Counted from the stretch's first letter, positions 10,169 through 24,623 are shown. The stretch: DNA of 64,000 nucleotides from Altererythrobacter sp. XM-24bin4 (GCA_003149575.1 QCWG01000001.1:959183-1023182), one strand, 5' to 3'. Program-made: numbers and translations. Notes: generated by a model not told the origin, from the letters alone.

Positions 10169-14651
<4,483 letters not shown>

Positions 14652-14652
<1 letters not shown>

Positions 14653-15353
14653 TGGCAACGCATGCTCCCACTAACTACGACGCGCAGCGCGAGAAGCTGG
14701 CTGAGTATTTCGATCGCACTGCGCGCAAGGCGTGGATCGATCTGACCAGCGATGCAAAGGTTAGCGGTATCCGCGCGACTGTGCGCGCTGGGCGCGAGCG
14801 GATGCGTGATACTCTCCTTGGCTGGCTGCCTCAAGATCTGCGCAGGACGCGAATTCTTGACGCCGGCTGTGGGACAGGTGCTCTGAGCGTCGCTGCCGCA
14901 TGTCGCGGCGCTGAAGTCACCGGAGTCGATGTTGCTTCAGGCCTTGTCGACATTGCCCGCGAACGTACGCCCAGCTTTATAGGGCACGGCCGAATTGATT
15001 GGCATGCGGGCGATATGCTGAATCCAGCTTTTGGCGAATTCGATCATATCGTCTTGATGGACTCGCTGATCCACTACCTAGCGGGAGATATTGTTTCGAC
15101 ACTTGCGCAGCTTTCCAAGCGGTGTCACGGGTCTATTGTTTTCACCTTTGCGCCGCATACAGCTGCGCTTGGCGCGATGCACAAGATCGGCAAGATTTTC
15201 CCGCGCTCGGACCGTTCGCCAGCTATCATTCCAGTTGCCGAAAGTGATCTGCGCCAGCGGCTCGCTAGCCTTTCTGGTTGGCAGATTGGACGGACGCAGC
15301 GGATTTCGAGCGGCTTTTACACTTCGCAAGCGATGGAACTGGTGAAGCTCTGA
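14652..15353 (+). CDS. bchM: Mg-protoporphyrin IX O-methyltransferase
   Basis: A 233-residue SAM-dependent methyltransferase that methylates the C13 propionate of Mg-protoporphyrin IX, the step before AcsF. The SAM-binding motif ILDAGCGTGALSVAAA is near residues 74-89, followed by the acidic VTGVDVASG. TGATG junctions join it to bchL upstream and lhaA downstream. A GTG one codon before the ATG is also open but overlaps the bchL stop. Confidence 0.96.
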
Positions 15354-16780
15354 TGGCGGCAAGCGATCCTCTTTTTCTGAGATGGAGCCGGGTAGCGATG
15401 ACCTGGCTGCCCTTTGCGGATGCTGCGAGTATTGACTTGCCATTGTCACGTCTATTGCGGCTGTCACTGTTCCAGGTCAGTGTCGGTATGGCGACAGTGC
15501 TGCTCAACGGCACACTCAACCGCGTCATGATCGTCGAGCTGAGCGTTCCGACATGGCTGGTCGCGTTGCTTATCGCGCTGCCGCTGCTGATTGCACCACT
15601 GCGTGTGCTGATGGGTCACAAGTCAGATACTCACCGTTCGGCGATCGGATGGAAACGTGTGCCCTATATCTGGATTGGGACCACACTGCAGTTTGGCGGG
15701 CTGTCGATCATGCCCTTCGCGCTTCTGCTCTTGAGCCGTCCAGAGAATTTTACGCTCGGCATTACCGCGAGCATCGCAGCCTTCCTGCTGACAGGGGCAG
15801 GTATTCATATGACGCAAACGGCGGGCCTGGCGCTGGCAACCGATATGGCAGAGCCGGACAAGCGGCCCCGCGCAGTCGCGCTGCTTTATGTGATGCTGCT
15901 AATCGGCATGATGTTCGCAGCGCTTGTGATGGGTGCCATGCTGCGTGACTTTACTCCCACGCGATTGGTTCAGGTCATCCAAAGCGCGGCCATGTTGACG
16001 GCGATACTCAATCTGATTGCGCTGTGGAAGCAAGAGGGACGCAGCCCAGCGGTTATCTCCAAGGAAACTCCGCGACCACCGTTCAAGCAGATGTGGCGCG
16101 AGTATCTTGATCGTCCGGATACGGGCCGTCTTCTGCTTGCGATCGGGCTGGGTACCGCTGGCTTCTCGATGCAGGATGCACTGCTTGAACCCTTTGGCGG
16201 CGAGATTCTCGGCATGTCAGTGGGTGCAACCACCAGCCTGACCGGCGCGTGGGCATTTGGAGCATTGGTTGGCTTCGCGCTGGCGGCCCGTGCCCTTGGT
16301 AAGGGCCGCAACCCGCTTCGTATGGCCGGTTTCGGTGCAGTCGCCGGAATTTCCGCCTTTGCGATGGTCTTGTTTGCAGCGCCTCTGGATGCGCCTGCGC
16401 TCATTTACACCGGTGCATTGACCATAGGATTGGGTGTTGGCCTGTTTTCGGTCGGCACTCTGGTTGCCTCGATGGCGCTTGCAAAAGATGGCGGCGCTGG
16501 CTTGGCATTGGGGGCCTGGGGCGCTGTCCAGGCCAGTTGTGCGGGCTTGGGCATCGCTGCGGGCGGCCTGATCCGTGATTTTACCACAGCGTATGTGATG
16601 GCAGACGGACTGGGCGAAACACTTGCGGTTCGCTCGACCGGCTACGGCACCGTCTACGTTCTCGAAATTCTCCTCCTGCTGGGCACACTAATCGTGCTTG
16701 GTCCTTTGGTCGGGCGCGGCCGTTCGGAGGAGCTTCTGGGCCAATCGGGCCCGTTCGGACTGCAAGAGTTTCCGACATGA
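15353..16780 (+). CDS. lhaA: light-harvesting 1 assembly protein LhaA (PucC family)
   Basis: A 475-residue, 12-helix BCD-family MFS protein. It shows the family motif LRVLMGHKSDTHRSAIGWKR after helix 2 and MQDALLEPFGGEILGM at helix 7. The order bchM-lhaA-puhA is characteristic of LhaA, which assists LH1 assembly around the reaction centre. Homologous in architecture to the transporter-like protein at 1975-3288 but not the same gene. puhA starts 22 nt downstream. Confidence 0.94.
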   Translation: MAASDPLFLRWSRVAMTWLPFADAASIDLPLSRLLRLSLFQVSVGMATVLLNGTLNRVMIVELSVPTWLVALLIALPLLIAPLRVLMGHKSDTHRSAIGWKRVPYIWIGTTLQFGGLSIMPFALLLLSRPENFTLGITASIAAFLLTGAGIHMTQTAGLALATDMAEPDKRPRAVALLYVMLLIGMMFAALVMGAMLRDFTPTRLVQVIQSAAMLTAILNLIALWKQEGRSPAVISKETPRPPFKQMWREYLDRPDTGRLLLAIGLGTAGFSMQDALLEPFGGEILGMSVGATTSLTGAWAFGALVGFALAARALGKGRNPLRMAGFGAVAGISAFAMVLFAAPLDAPALIYTGALTIGLGVGLFSVGTLVASMALAKDGGAGLALGAWGAVQASCAGLGIAAGGLIRDFTTAYVMADGLGETLAVRSTGYGTVYVLEILLLLGTLIVLGPLVGRGRSEELLGQSGPFGLQEFPT

Positions 16781-16802
16781 CAGCGCGCGAAAGGATGTTG
16801 TG

Positions 16803-17573
16803 ATGACTGACGGCAATATTGTGGGCACGATAGATGTCGCTGAATTGGCGCTTTATCTGTTTTTCCTATTTTTCCTGGCTCTGGTTTTCTGGCTAAGGCG
16901 CGAGGATCGGCGCGAAGGCTATCCGCTGGAGGATGAGATGACCGGCCTGGTCCACGGCGAAGGTGGCCCCCTGCACACGGCAAGCACGAAGACCTTCAAG
17001 CTACCGTTCGGCAAAGGCAGCGTGACTGCGCCGACCAAGGGCCGCGAGCCTGTCGATATTGCGGCGAAGCGGTTTGAAAACCATGCTGGTTCGCCAATCA
17101 TCCCGACCGGGAATCCACTGAAAGACGGCATTGGCCCGGCTGCCTATGCCCAGCGCTCAGACTTCCCGGACCAATATGCCGATGGGGCATTACGGATCGT
17201 ACCGATGCGAAGCGACGATCATTTCTCAGTCGCAAGCTTCATGTTCAGCCGTAATCCCGTTGGGTTGAAAGTAAATGGGGCTGACGGCAAGGAAGCTGGC
17301 ACCGTGACTGACCTGTGGGTTGACCGTGCAGAGAGTGTGGTGCGCTATCTGGAAATCCAGACGGGCGGTGGCAGCGTACTCGCGCCGATCACCATGGCGA
17401 TGGTGCACAAGGACTCGGTTGAGATTGATGCGATCAACGCAGCCGATTTTGCAGATGCGCCTAAGCTTGCAACGCCAGGTCAGGTCACCCGGCTCGAGGA
17501 GGACAAGATCTGCGGCTACTTTGGTGGCGGCTATCTTTACGCCAATGAGGCAAGGCAGGAGCCGATCATATGA
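16803..17573 (+). CDS. puhA: photosynthetic reaction centre H subunit
   Basis: A 256-residue protein with one N-terminal membrane helix (about residues 11-30, ELALYLFFLFFLALVFWL) followed by charged RREDRREGYPLEDE and a cytoplasmic PRC-barrel domain (about 140-240). PuhA caps the L/M subunits, which are encoded by pufL/pufM outside this window, and shapes proton uptake to QB. An ORF extends 35 codons upstream into lhaA; ATG 16803 gives the normal N-terminus. The stop overlaps puhB (ATGA). Confidence 0.97.
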   Translation: MTDGNIVGTIDVAELALYLFFLFFLALVFWLRREDRREGYPLEDEMTGLVHGEGGPLHTASTKTFKLPFGKGSVTAPTKGREPVDIAAKRFENHAGSPIIPTGNPLKDGIGPAAYAQRSDFPDQYADGALRIVPMRSDDHFSVASFMFSRNPVGLKVNGADGKEAGTVTDLWVDRAESVVRYLEIQTGGGSVLAPITMAMVHKDSVEIDAINAADFADAPKLATPGQVTRLEEDKICGYFGGGYLYANEARQEPII

Positions 17574-18178
17574 TGGAATACGACGCAGAGCCGATCCGTG
17601 GACTGCCAGGCAATTTGCCTGAAGGCGAGCGGATCCTGTGGCAAGGCACGCCGGACTGGCGTGTCTTCACGCGCAGCGCGCTCTTCGGGCGATGGATCGC
17701 AGGCTACTTCGCGCTGTTGGCGTTGTGGTCCATCGCCAGCGGCGGATTTGGAGGAGCATTGGCAAGCGTGGTTGCAGGGTTCGCAACCTGCGGTCTCCTC
17801 ATAGGCTTTGCGATGCTGGTCGAGAAAACGACTGTCTACACCATAACCAATCGCCGGGTTGTGCTGCGAATTGGGGTTGCGCTGAACAAATGCATCAATC
17901 TGCCATTGAAGCTGATTGGCTCTGCCGATTTGCGGCCGCTGGGCGGTGATCACGGCGATATCGCTTTGACAACGACGGAGCGGCACGGACTTGGCTATCT
18001 CATGCTGTGGCCGCATGCGCGTCCGCTGCGTTTCAGCAAACCTCAACCGATGCTTCGCGCTTTACCCAATGCTCAGGAAGTAGCGCAAATCCTCGCAGAT
18101 GCTTGCGCAATGGTTACCCGCACCCAGCCAAACGAAGAATTGGCCGTACCGGGCGGCATTGAAAGGGCCGTCGCATAA
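17570..18178 (+). CDS. puhB: photosynthetic complex assembly protein PuhB
   Basis: A 202-residue membrane protein: a cytoplasmic N-terminus (LPEGERILWQGTPDW), two or three helices (about 40-85), then a bacterial PH-like domain (VYTITNRRVVLRIGVALNK). PuhB is a reaction-centre assembly factor in Rhodobacter. ATG 17570 has CAGGAG 8 nt upstream; a second ATG is the next codon. It overlaps puhA by 4 nt and puhC by 1 nt. Confidence 0.93.
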   Translation: MMEYDAEPIRGLPGNLPEGERILWQGTPDWRVFTRSALFGRWIAGYFALLALWSIASGGFGGALASVVAGFATCGLLIGFAMLVEKTTVYTITNRRVVLRIGVALNKCINLPLKLIGSADLRPLGGDHGDIALTTTERHGLGYLMLWPHARPLRFSKPQPMLRALPNAQEVAQILADACAMVTRTQPNEELAVPGGIERAVA

Positions 18179-18684
18179 TGAATCAAACACTCACACCTTC
18201 GCCGCACCACTCGCATAGTCATGAAAACACTGTGCCGCGCCCAGCGCTGATCATGGCAGGCGCGCTGGTTGCGCTGTCGATTGTGCTGACCGCTACCGTA
18301 TCGTTTGGCTATGTCGATCGCGAAGCGGTGCCGCAGGTCGAGCGTGCGAAAGCTGCAGTGGCTCCGGCGCAAATGCGTCAACTGCGGTTTGAAGATGTGG
18401 CAAATGGCAATGTGCGTGTCTCTGATGCGGAAACTGGTAAACTGGTCTTGCTCGTCGAGCAGGATACTCAAAGCGGAGGCTTTATTCGCGGTGTCATGCG
18501 CGGATTGGCGCGCGAGCGACGCATGCACGGGATCGGATCAGTGCCGCCTTTCGAACTGACGTTATGGCAGGATGGATCGCTGTCGCTGCACGACACGGCA
18601 ACCGGACGCGATGTTGAACTGGGTGGATTTGGCAATGACAACCGTGTGGTCTTCATGGAGCTGCTCGACGGGGCAGGCGCATAA
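18178..18684 (+). CDS. puhC: photosynthetic complex assembly protein PuhC
   Basis: A 168-residue protein with a His-rich N-terminus (PSPHHSHSHEN), one membrane helix (about 22-45) and a periplasmic domain with a repeated LRFED.../FELTLWQDGSLSLHD pattern. It matches the alphaproteobacterial puhC-type family encoded after puhB. Mutants in Rhodobacter have reduced reaction-centre/LH1 levels. One-base overlaps on both sides (TAATG with puhB and with the next small gene). Confidence 0.9.
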   Translation: MNQTLTPSPHHSHSHENTVPRPALIMAGALVALSIVLTATVSFGYVDREAVPQVERAKAAVAPAQMRQLRFEDVANGNVRVSDAETGKLVLLVEQDTQSGGFIRGVMRGLARERRMHGIGSVPPFELTLWQDGSLSLHDTATGRDVELGGFGNDNRVVFMELLDGAGA

Positions 18685-18971
18685 TGGCGCGCAGGAGATT
18701 CAATGTCCCGTGTGAGATCGCGGTGGAGCAGAGTGAAGATCATTTTCATGCACATGTGGAACTTGCCCATGGCATCGAAATGCAGCCAGGTGACCAAGTG
18801 CTGGTCCACGGCGATCCTATCTCCATCCCTTTTGGCCGGCGCGAGGTATTTCACCGCACTGCGACCGTTACCAGAGCCGGGCCGGTTGAACGCGCGCTGA
18901 CGCGCTTCGCGGCCTATTTCGATCTCAAGGAACTTTACGAAGTCAGCTTCAACCCAGGGAGGATCAAATGA
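18684..18971 (+). CDS. uncharacterised 95-residue protein of the photosynthesis cluster
   Basis: A soluble, histidine-containing 95-residue protein. The middle ([20 protein letters not shown]) looks like a small beta-barrel segment, and [15 protein letters not shown] follows. The C-terminus ([19 protein letters not shown]) is helical. I do not recognise the family. Its ATG overlaps the puhC stop and its stop overlaps the acsF start by 4 nt, so it is translated with both. This suggests a role linked to the AcsF cyclase or to reaction-centre assembly; that is inference from position alone. Base composition is like its neighbours. Confidence 0.85.
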   Translation: MARRRFNVPCEIAVEQSEDHFHAHVELAHGIEMQPGDQVLVHGDPISIPFGRREVFHRTATVTRAGPVERALTRFAAYFDLKELYEVSFNPGRIK

Positions 18972-20056
18972 ACGCGCCCGCAAAGATCGACACTGCCCAG
19001 AACAATGGCATGATGACGAGCGAGGAAGCGATGGCCCTTGCGACGCAGGACACAGTGCTGACGCCGCGTTTCTATACCACCGATTTCGATGCACTTGATG
19101 CGATAGACGTTTCGTTGGTGAGAGATGAATGGGACCAGCTGATCGCGGAAATGGTCGGCGATCCCAACAAGATACACTTTCGCCACAAGAACGATTTTGC
19201 CGGGATCATTGAAGGCCTTGAGCCAAAACTACGAGCGGAATTTACCGATTTCCTCGTCAGCTCGATGACGTCTGAATTTTCCGGTTGTGTGCTCTATGCC
19301 GAGATTGCCCGGCGGACGAAGAACCCGGACGTAAAGCAGCTTTTCAAACTGCTCGCGCGCGATGAAAGTCGCCATGCCGGTTTTATCAATGAGAGCCTCA
19401 AGGATGCGGGGATCGGGGTCGATCTGAGCTTTCTGACCAAGACCAAGAAGTACACCTATTTCAAGCCCAAGTTCATCTGGTACGCGGTCTATCTGTCAGA
19501 GAAAATCGGCTATGCGCGCTATATTGCGATCTACCGGCACTTGGCAGCAAACCCTCAAAACAAGTTTCACCCGATCTTCGACTGGTTCGAGGAATGGTGC
19601 AATGACGAGTTTCGCCATGGTGAAGCCTTTGCGATGCTGATGCGAGCGGATCCCAAGCTGCTGAAAGGCCACAACAAGCTTTGGATCCGGTTCTTCCTGC
19701 TGTCGGTCTACGCCACCATGTATGTGCGTGATCACAACCGCCCGGTGTTCCACAAGGCATTGGGTATCGATCCAACCGAGTATGATTACAAGGTCTTCTC
19801 GATCTGCAATCAGATATGCCGCCAGGTCTATCCGGTCGAACTCGACATCGACAGCCCGAAATTCCGAGCTTGCATGGAAGCGCTGCGTCAGGCTGCGTTG
19901 CGGATCGAAGAAGGTAAGGCACAAGGTGGTATGGGCGGCTTTGCCAAACGCATCAGCGGTATGGCTGGTGCGGGCTTCAACTTTGCGCGCATGTATTTCC
20001 ATCGAGCCAAGCGCAACACGCTGCCAGCAACAATCCGGCTGCAACCAGCATGGTAA
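18968..20056 (+). CDS. acsF: aerobic Mg-protoporphyrin IX monomethyl ester oxidative cyclase
   Basis: A 362-residue diiron enzyme that uses O2 to form the fifth (E) ring, giving divinyl-protochlorophyllide. Carboxylate-histidine iron motifs are visible: E103, D-E133-S-R-H136, and later N-D-E214-F-R-H217. Length and motifs match AcsF and not the anaerobic radical-SAM enzyme BchE, which fits an obligately aerobic phototroph. It overlaps the preceding small gene by 4 nt and puhE by 7 nt. Confidence 0.97.
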   Translation: MNAPAKIDTAQNNGMMTSEEAMALATQDTVLTPRFYTTDFDALDAIDVSLVRDEWDQLIAEMVGDPNKIHFRHKNDFAGIIEGLEPKLRAEFTDFLVSSMTSEFSGCVLYAEIARRTKNPDVKQLFKLLARDESRHAGFINESLKDAGIGVDLSFLTKTKKYTYFKPKFIWYAVYLSEKIGYARYIAIYRHLAANPQNKFHPIFDWFEEWCNDEFRHGEAFAMLMRADPKLLKGHNKLWIRFFLLSVYATMYVRDHNRPVFHKALGIDPTEYDYKVFSICNQICRQVYPVELDIDSPKFRACMEALRQAALRIEEGKAQGGMGGFAKRISGMAGAGFNFARMYFHRAKRNTLPATIRLQPAW

Positions 20057-20838
20057 GTTGGCAAGGCCATATCCTGCCGGTGATTGTCACTGTAGCGGTC
20101 TGGTTTCTGGCAACAGGAATGATCGCGTGGCTCGATAATCGCCAACGCGCGACTTTTCCGCGCAGCCTGCTGCTGTCAGGCGGGGTCGGTTTGGCTGGCT
20201 TGGTCGCGATCCTGTTCGCCATGCAATATGCGCAAGTCTGGGCTGTCTATCTGGCGTTCATGGGAGCGTTGATGGTCTGGTCCTGGCAAGAAATCGCTTT
20301 TCTGACAGGCGCTGCCACCGGTCCGCGGCGCGAGGAGATTTCGCCTGGCAGTACCGGCTGGCAGCGTTTTTCCGAAGCGAGTGCAACGGTGATCCATCAT
20401 GAGATTGCTTTGGTCTTGTCCGCCTTGATGCTCATCACGCTGACGTGGACTGCACCAAATCAGATCGGGGCGATGACTTTTGTGTTGCTCTATACACTCC
20501 GGCTGTCAGCCAAGCTCAATATCTTTGCCGGAGTACCAAATTCGGCGACGGATATTCTGCCTGCGCATTTGTCTTATCTCAAATCATATTACGGGCCCAA
20601 GCGGTTAAGGTTAGAGTTGGTGATTTCGATCGCGGCGGTCTGCGCCTTTGCCTATTGGACCGGTTTGCGCGCGATGGAAGCGGCAGCTGGCAGTGCCGAA
20701 GCAGTGGGGGCAAGCCTGCTGTTCGCGCTCGCTGCACTTGGTGCACTCGAACATCTGTTTTTGGCGTTGCCATTTCGCGATGGCGCGCTGTGGGGCTGGG
20801 CACTGCCCAAGAGGATCACGCTGGAAGAGGAAAGTTAA
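20050..20838 (+). CDS. puhE: photosynthetic complex assembly protein PuhE
   Basis: A 262-residue polytopic membrane protein with about seven hydrophobic segments. It matches the second putative photosynthetic complex assembly family found next to acsF in alphaproteobacteria; the loop [20 protein letters not shown] between helices is typical. PuhE affects BChl and LH1 levels in Rhodobacter. ATG 20050 lies within the acsF C-terminus (7-nt overlap). hemA follows 3 nt after the stop. Confidence 0.92.
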   Translation: MVSWQGHILPVIVTVAVWFLATGMIAWLDNRQRATFPRSLLLSGGVGLAGLVAILFAMQYAQVWAVYLAFMGALMVWSWQEIAFLTGAATGPRREEISPGSTGWQRFSEASATVIHHEIALVLSALMLITLTWTAPNQIGAMTFVLLYTLRLSAKLNIFAGVPNSATDILPAHLSYLKSYYGPKRLRLELVISIAAVCAFAYWTGLRAMEAAAGSAEAVGASLLFALAALGALEHLFLALPFRDGALWGWALPKRITLEEES

Positions 20839-20841
20839 GCC

Positions 20842-22062
20842 ATGGATTTCGATGCCTTTTTCAAGGAGCAGCTTGACGAAATTCGCGAAGACGGGCGTTA
20901 CCGCGTCTTCACCGATATCAAGCGGCACCGTGGGTCTTTCCCGCATGCCACACGGTTTGTCGACGATGAAACTCAGGCAGTGACTGTATGGTGTTCGAAC
21001 GACTATCTCGGCATGGGGCAGCACCCGGTGGTACTGGAGGCAATGCACAATGTGCTCGACGAATGCGGTGCAGGCGCTGGCGGCACGCGCAACATTTCTG
21101 GCACCAATCATTATCACGTCGAGCTGGAACGCGAGTTGGCCGATCTGCACGGCAAGGAAGCTGCGCTGTTGTTCACCTCAGGTTACGTCTCTAACTGGGC
21201 CGGCCTGGGCACGCTCGCCTCCAAGATTCCCGGCTGCGTGGTCTTTTCAGATGCGCTTAATCATGCGTCCATGATTGAGGGCATTCGCCATAGCCGCGCA
21301 CCCTATAAGATCTGGAACCACAGCGATGTTGATGATCTGGATTGTAAGCTATCAGACTTTGGCCCGGATGTGCCAAAGCTGGTCGCGTTCGAAAGCGTCT
21401 ATTCGATGGACGGCGATATCGCGCCCATCGCCGAAATTCTCGATGTGTGTGAGAAGCATGGCGCGATGACTTACATCGACGAAGTTCATGCAGTTGGCCT
21501 ATACGGTCCGCGCGGTGGCGGCGTGGCCGAGCGTGAAGGTTTGATGGACCGCATCACCGTTATCGAAGGCACACTGGGTAAGGCGTTCGGCGTCATGGGC
21601 GGCTACATCGCCGGATCAGCAGATCTGGTTGATTTCGTTCGCAGCTTCGCCAGCGGATTTATCTTCAGCACTGCTTTGCCGCCCGCAGTTGCTGCAGGTG
21701 CTGCTGCCAGCATTCGGCACTTGAAGAACAGCGATGCCGAGCGCGAGCAACAGCGCGAGCGGGTGGCTGAAGTGCGCCGCAAGCTTGATATGCTCGGTAT
21801 TCCGCATTTGCCGAACCCCAGTCACATCATTCCGGTAATGGTGGGGGATGCCAAGAAGTGCAAGATGATCAGTGATTGGCTGATGGATAACCACGGTATC
21901 TATGTACAGCCGATAAACTATCCGACAGTTCCGGTTGGAACCGAACGTCTACGGCTTACCCCTTCGCCTGTACACGATGACGGGGACACGGACCGCTTGA
22001 TCCACGCTCTCAGTGACATCTGGTCGCAATGCGAGTTGGCGCGGGGCTCGATCGCCGCCTGA
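20842..22062 (+). CDS. hemA: 5-aminolevulinate synthase
   Basis: A 406-residue PLP enzyme that condenses glycine and succinyl-CoA, the first tetrapyrrole step. The glycine-rich loop and PLP lysine are in TLGKAFG (K247, one off the Rhodobacter K248), and [17 protein letters not shown] near residue 80 is the substrate region. ATG has GAGGAAAG just upstream. As last gene of the bchF operon, its expression would track that of BChl enzymes, so this copy supplies ALA for pigment synthesis. Confidence 0.97.
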   Translation: MDFDAFFKEQLDEIREDGRYRVFTDIKRHRGSFPHATRFVDDETQAVTVWCSNDYLGMGQHPVVLEAMHNVLDECGAGAGGTRNISGTNHYHVELERELADLHGKEAALLFTSGYVSNWAGLGTLASKIPGCVVFSDALNHASMIEGIRHSRAPYKIWNHSDVDDLDCKLSDFGPDVPKLVAFESVYSMDGDIAPIAEILDVCEKHGAMTYIDEVHAVGLYGPRGGGVAEREGLMDRITVIEGTLGKAFGVMGGYIAGSADLVDFVRSFASGFIFSTALPPAVAAGAAASIRHLKNSDAEREQQRERVAEVRRKLDMLGIPHLPNPSHIIPVMVGDAKKCKMISDWLMDNHGIYVQPINYPTVPVGTERLRLTPSPVHDDGDTDRLIHALSDIWSQCELARGSIAA

Positions 22063-22087
22063 GCCTCAATCCGGTCCCCACAAAGAA

Positions 22088-22121
22088 AAAGAGCGCGAAG
22101 CCTATGGGCCTTGCGCTCTTT
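22088..22121. terminator. bidirectional terminator between hemA and the cytochrome c gene
   Basis: AAAGAGCGC (22088-22096) and GCGCTCTTT (22113-22121) form a perfect 9-bp stem, extended by a second GC-rich helix with one bulge. It is A-rich before and T-rich after, so it can serve both convergent genes. Confidence 0.85.
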
Positions 22122-22144
22122 CTAATTTGTTTGAGTGGTATGGT

Positions 22145-22657
22145 TTAACTGCCGGTCGTCTGCAGATATGCGATCACATTGGCGCGGTCCTGGCCATCTT
22201 TCAGGCCAGCGAATGCCATTTTGGTGCCCGGAATTACGCGGCGCGGATCTTCCAGATATTGGAACATCTTCTCAGGTGTCCAAGTAATGCCGCTGTTCGC
22301 GTTGGCTTCGGTATAGTTGTAGCCATCGATGCTGCCTGCTGCACGCCCAACAATCCCCGCCAGCGATGGACCGACACGGTTCACGCCCGGCTCGACCACA
22401 TGGCAAGAGGCGCACTGCATGAAGGTCTTTTCGCCCGCCGCTGCCTCGCCGGTGAAATCAGCCAGTGTGGTGCCATCGAGTGTTGCGACATCGTCAGCCG
22501 CAGGCGCTGAAGGCTCTTCAACCGCGGCTTCTTCTGCGGGACCCACTTCTTCAGTTGTCGTTTCTTCGGTCGCGGCCGGCTCGCTCTCGCCGCCACCGCA
22601 GGCCGCAAGCAACAATGCCGATGCGCTAGCCATTAGACCAAGTTGGAGCTTCTTCAT
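22145..22657 (-). CDS. lipid-anchored class I cytochrome c (c2-like)
   Basis: A 170-residue lipoprotein: signal with lipobox LLAAC (Cys20), an acidic Ala/Glu-rich tether (about 23-65) and a cytochrome c domain with heme motif C82-A-S-C85-H86 and axial Met147 (PGTKMAFAG). It resembles cytochrome c2 / membrane-bound c-y types that carry electrons to reaction centres or oxidases. It sits convergent to hemA at the edge of the photosynthesis cluster, so reduction of the photo-oxidised reaction centre is a reasonable inferred role. ATG 22657 suits the GGAAAGGG Shine-Dalgarno better than the ATG one codon earlier. Confidence 0.9.
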   Translation of the reverse strand: MKKLQLGLMASASALLLAACGGGESEPAATEETTTEEVGPAEEAAVEEPSAPAADDVATLDGTTLADFTGEAAAGEKTFMQCASCHVVEPGVNRVGPSLAGIVGRAAGSIDGYNYTEANANSGITWTPEKMFQYLEDPRRVIPGTKMAFAGLKDGQDRANVIAYLQTTGS

Positions 22658-23168
22658 CATCTACCCTTTCCATCGTTCCAATTTCAGCCGGAACACTTTT
22701 AAATAACGCACAGCCCAGCATTTGGTGCCAAGCCTGCACAAGAATTTCTATTCGAGACAAAGTGATCCAACCATCACTCACCGACGATCATAACGCAAGC
22801 AAGCGAGCAGCGCAATTAGCTGACTTTGCTCATGCATGCATGATTGCATATCGAGATAAACGTGCGGACGAACCGATGATCTGGTTTGAACTAAGCGCGC
22901 CTTCCCACTGGGCGAGTAACATGGTCAATTCTTTTGCATTAGTGCGAACCTGCCAGACGGAAGCGTCTTTTACCGTTCTTGTAAGCCAAAGTTCTTCCTC
23001 TGCTTGAGCGGCTCGGATGGGGCCTTCATCAACTTTGGTGGATACCGCATACGCCTCACAGCAACGCTTCCATTGTGTCAGAGCGTTACTCAGAGTAGTG
23101 TTCCTACCTACCCAAGCTTTCTATCAAGCCTTGGACCCCAAACATCCCAGTTCACAGCAGGAACGTCC
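22658..23168. other. 511-bp intergenic region, no convincing gene
   Basis: It lies between divergent genes and is less GC-rich than its surroundings. An 81-codon GTG-initiated frame (22762-23007) has no recognisable family or ribosome site. GTTCC-N10-GGAAC (22675-22694) is an inverted repeat just upstream of the cytochrome c gene and may be regulatory. The remainder shows nothing I can name; a small RNA cannot be excluded. Confidence 0.5.
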
Positions 23169-24395
23169 ATGACCGAGAAAGCCAAATTTGATCTTGTCGT
23201 CTATGGTGCCACCAGTTTTGTGGGGGCAATCACAGCGGAATACATCCTCTCGAAATACGGTATCGGTGGTGATGTGAGCTGGGCCATCGCTGCTCGCTCG
23301 CCAGCCAAGCTCGCCGCTCTGAAAGAGAAATTAGGCGAAGGCGCGGCAGATTTGCCAACGCTTATAGCTAATTCGGACGAGGAGGCATCGCTTGCCGATG
23401 TGTGCGCGCAAACGCGCCTCGTTATCTCCACCGTCGGTCCATACGCGCTTTATGGAGAAAAGCTGGTCAAGGTTTGCGCGACCAGTGGCACCCACTATTG
23501 CGACCTTACAGGCGAGGTTCAGTGGATTTCCGCGATGCTGGATAAGTATGGCGAGACTGCGCGCGAAAGCGGGGCGCTGATCGTCAATTGCTGCGGCTTT
23601 GACTCAATACCAAGCGACCTTGGTACGCATTTTCTGCAGAACTATGCGACGGAGACTACCGGTGGCCCCTGCGAGACAGTCGAATTCGGGGTCGAAGCGG
23701 CCAAAGGGGAGTTCAGCGGAGGCACAGTCGCCAGCCTGCTTAATGTACTGAAGGAAGCGGGAGCCGATCCGTCCTTGCGCAAGAAGCTCGCGGACCCTTA
23801 CCTTATGTGTCCCGATGACTATCACAACACAGCCAAACAACGCACAGAGGCACGTTACTACAGCGATGCGCTAAAATCATGGTGTGCGCCCTTTGTCATG
23901 GCGGGGATCAACACGCGGATCGTGCAACGCACCAACGCGCTGCAAGGCAATCGCTATGGTGAGAATTTTCGTTATTCCGAATACACAATGACCGGTGATG
24001 GCTTTCGGGGCCGCTTGGGGTCAATTGCGATGACACTGGGCATGGGTGGTTTCATGGGCGTTCTGGCTCTGCCACCTACACGCTGGCTGGCTGAAAAATT
24101 TCTGCCAAAGCCAGGCGAAGGACCTTCGAAAGAGGTTCAGGAGGCCGGCTTTTTCAAGATCAAGCTGGCCGGCACCACCTCAAGCGGTGAGGTCGTGAGA
24201 GTGCGGGTTACCGGCGACCGAGACCCCGGATACGGCTCCACTGCCAAGATGCTTGCAGAGGCGGGGCTGTGCATTCTCGACACTGCTGAAACTGGCAAGA
24301 ATGCGGGAGGGTTTTGGACCCCCGCTTCCCTCATGGGAGATGCTTTGGTGGAGCGGCTTGAGGCAAATGCAGGACTGACTTTCGAAACACTGTAA
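23169..24395 (+). CDS. saccharopine dehydrogenase-like oxidoreductase (trans-acting enoyl reductase type)
   Basis: A 408-residue protein with an N-terminal NAD(P) Rossmann motif VVYGATSFVGAITAEYIL (residues 9-26), then GPYALYGEKLVKVCATSGTHYCDLTGE and NCCGFDSIPSDLG, which are hallmarks of the saccharopine dehydrogenase-like family that also includes mycobacterial trans-acting enoyl reductases and eukaryotic SCCPDH. The real substrate is unknown; lipid modification is more likely than lysine metabolism. ATG 23169 has AGGA 6 nt upstream; the upstream open frame is not coding. It stands alone. Confidence 0.85.
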   Translation: MTEKAKFDLVVYGATSFVGAITAEYILSKYGIGGDVSWAIAARSPAKLAALKEKLGEGAADLPTLIANSDEEASLADVCAQTRLVISTVGPYALYGEKLVKVCATSGTHYCDLTGEVQWISAMLDKYGETARESGALIVNCCGFDSIPSDLGTHFLQNYATETTGGPCETVEFGVEAAKGEFSGGTVASLLNVLKEAGADPSLRKKLADPYLMCPDDYHNTAKQRTEARYYSDALKSWCAPFVMAGINTRIVQRTNALQGNRYGENFRYSEYTMTGDGFRGRLGSIAMTLGMGGFMGVLALPPTRWLAEKFLPKPGEGPSKEVQEAGFFKIKLAGTTSSGEVVRVRVTGDRDPGYGSTAKMLAEAGLCILDTAETGKNAGGFWTPASLMGDALVERLEANAGLTFETL

Positions 24396-24523
24396 CTCGC
24401 GGACACGTTTTTCGACATATCCGGATAGCGCGGCTGGGCATAGCCGCTCGTTCGGTAAAGGCTGGGCAGTTCGGTAATTGAACCTAAAGGCGGGCTCGCT
24501 ATTGACTGAGCGTACCACTTAAA

Positions 24524-24550
24524 CGGTTGCATTTAGTGTTCATGCAACCG
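24524..24550 (+). other. 9-bp inverted repeat with 9-nt loop
   Basis: CGGTTGCAT (24524-24532) and ATGCAACCG (24542-24550) are a perfect inverted repeat in the 228-bp gap between the oxidoreductase gene and tRNA-Leu. No T-run follows, so a Rho-independent terminator is doubtful; an operator or transcript end is possible. Confidence 0.35.
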
Positions 24551-24623
24551 CAATCGGTAACCGAAAAATCTCGGTGACACCTCGGGACCTGGCGAACATA
24601 TTATCACCTATGTGAAAGGTAAT

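Noticed and set aside
22675..22694. GTTCC/GGAAC repeat as an extracytoplasmic sigma factor promoter
   Set aside because: The GGAAC -35 is not followed by CGTT at the 16-17 bp needed on either strand.
22762..23007. 81-codon open frame in the intergenic region
   Set aside because: GTG start without a ribosome site, atypical composition for the window and no recognisable family; kept only as a note in the intergenic entry.
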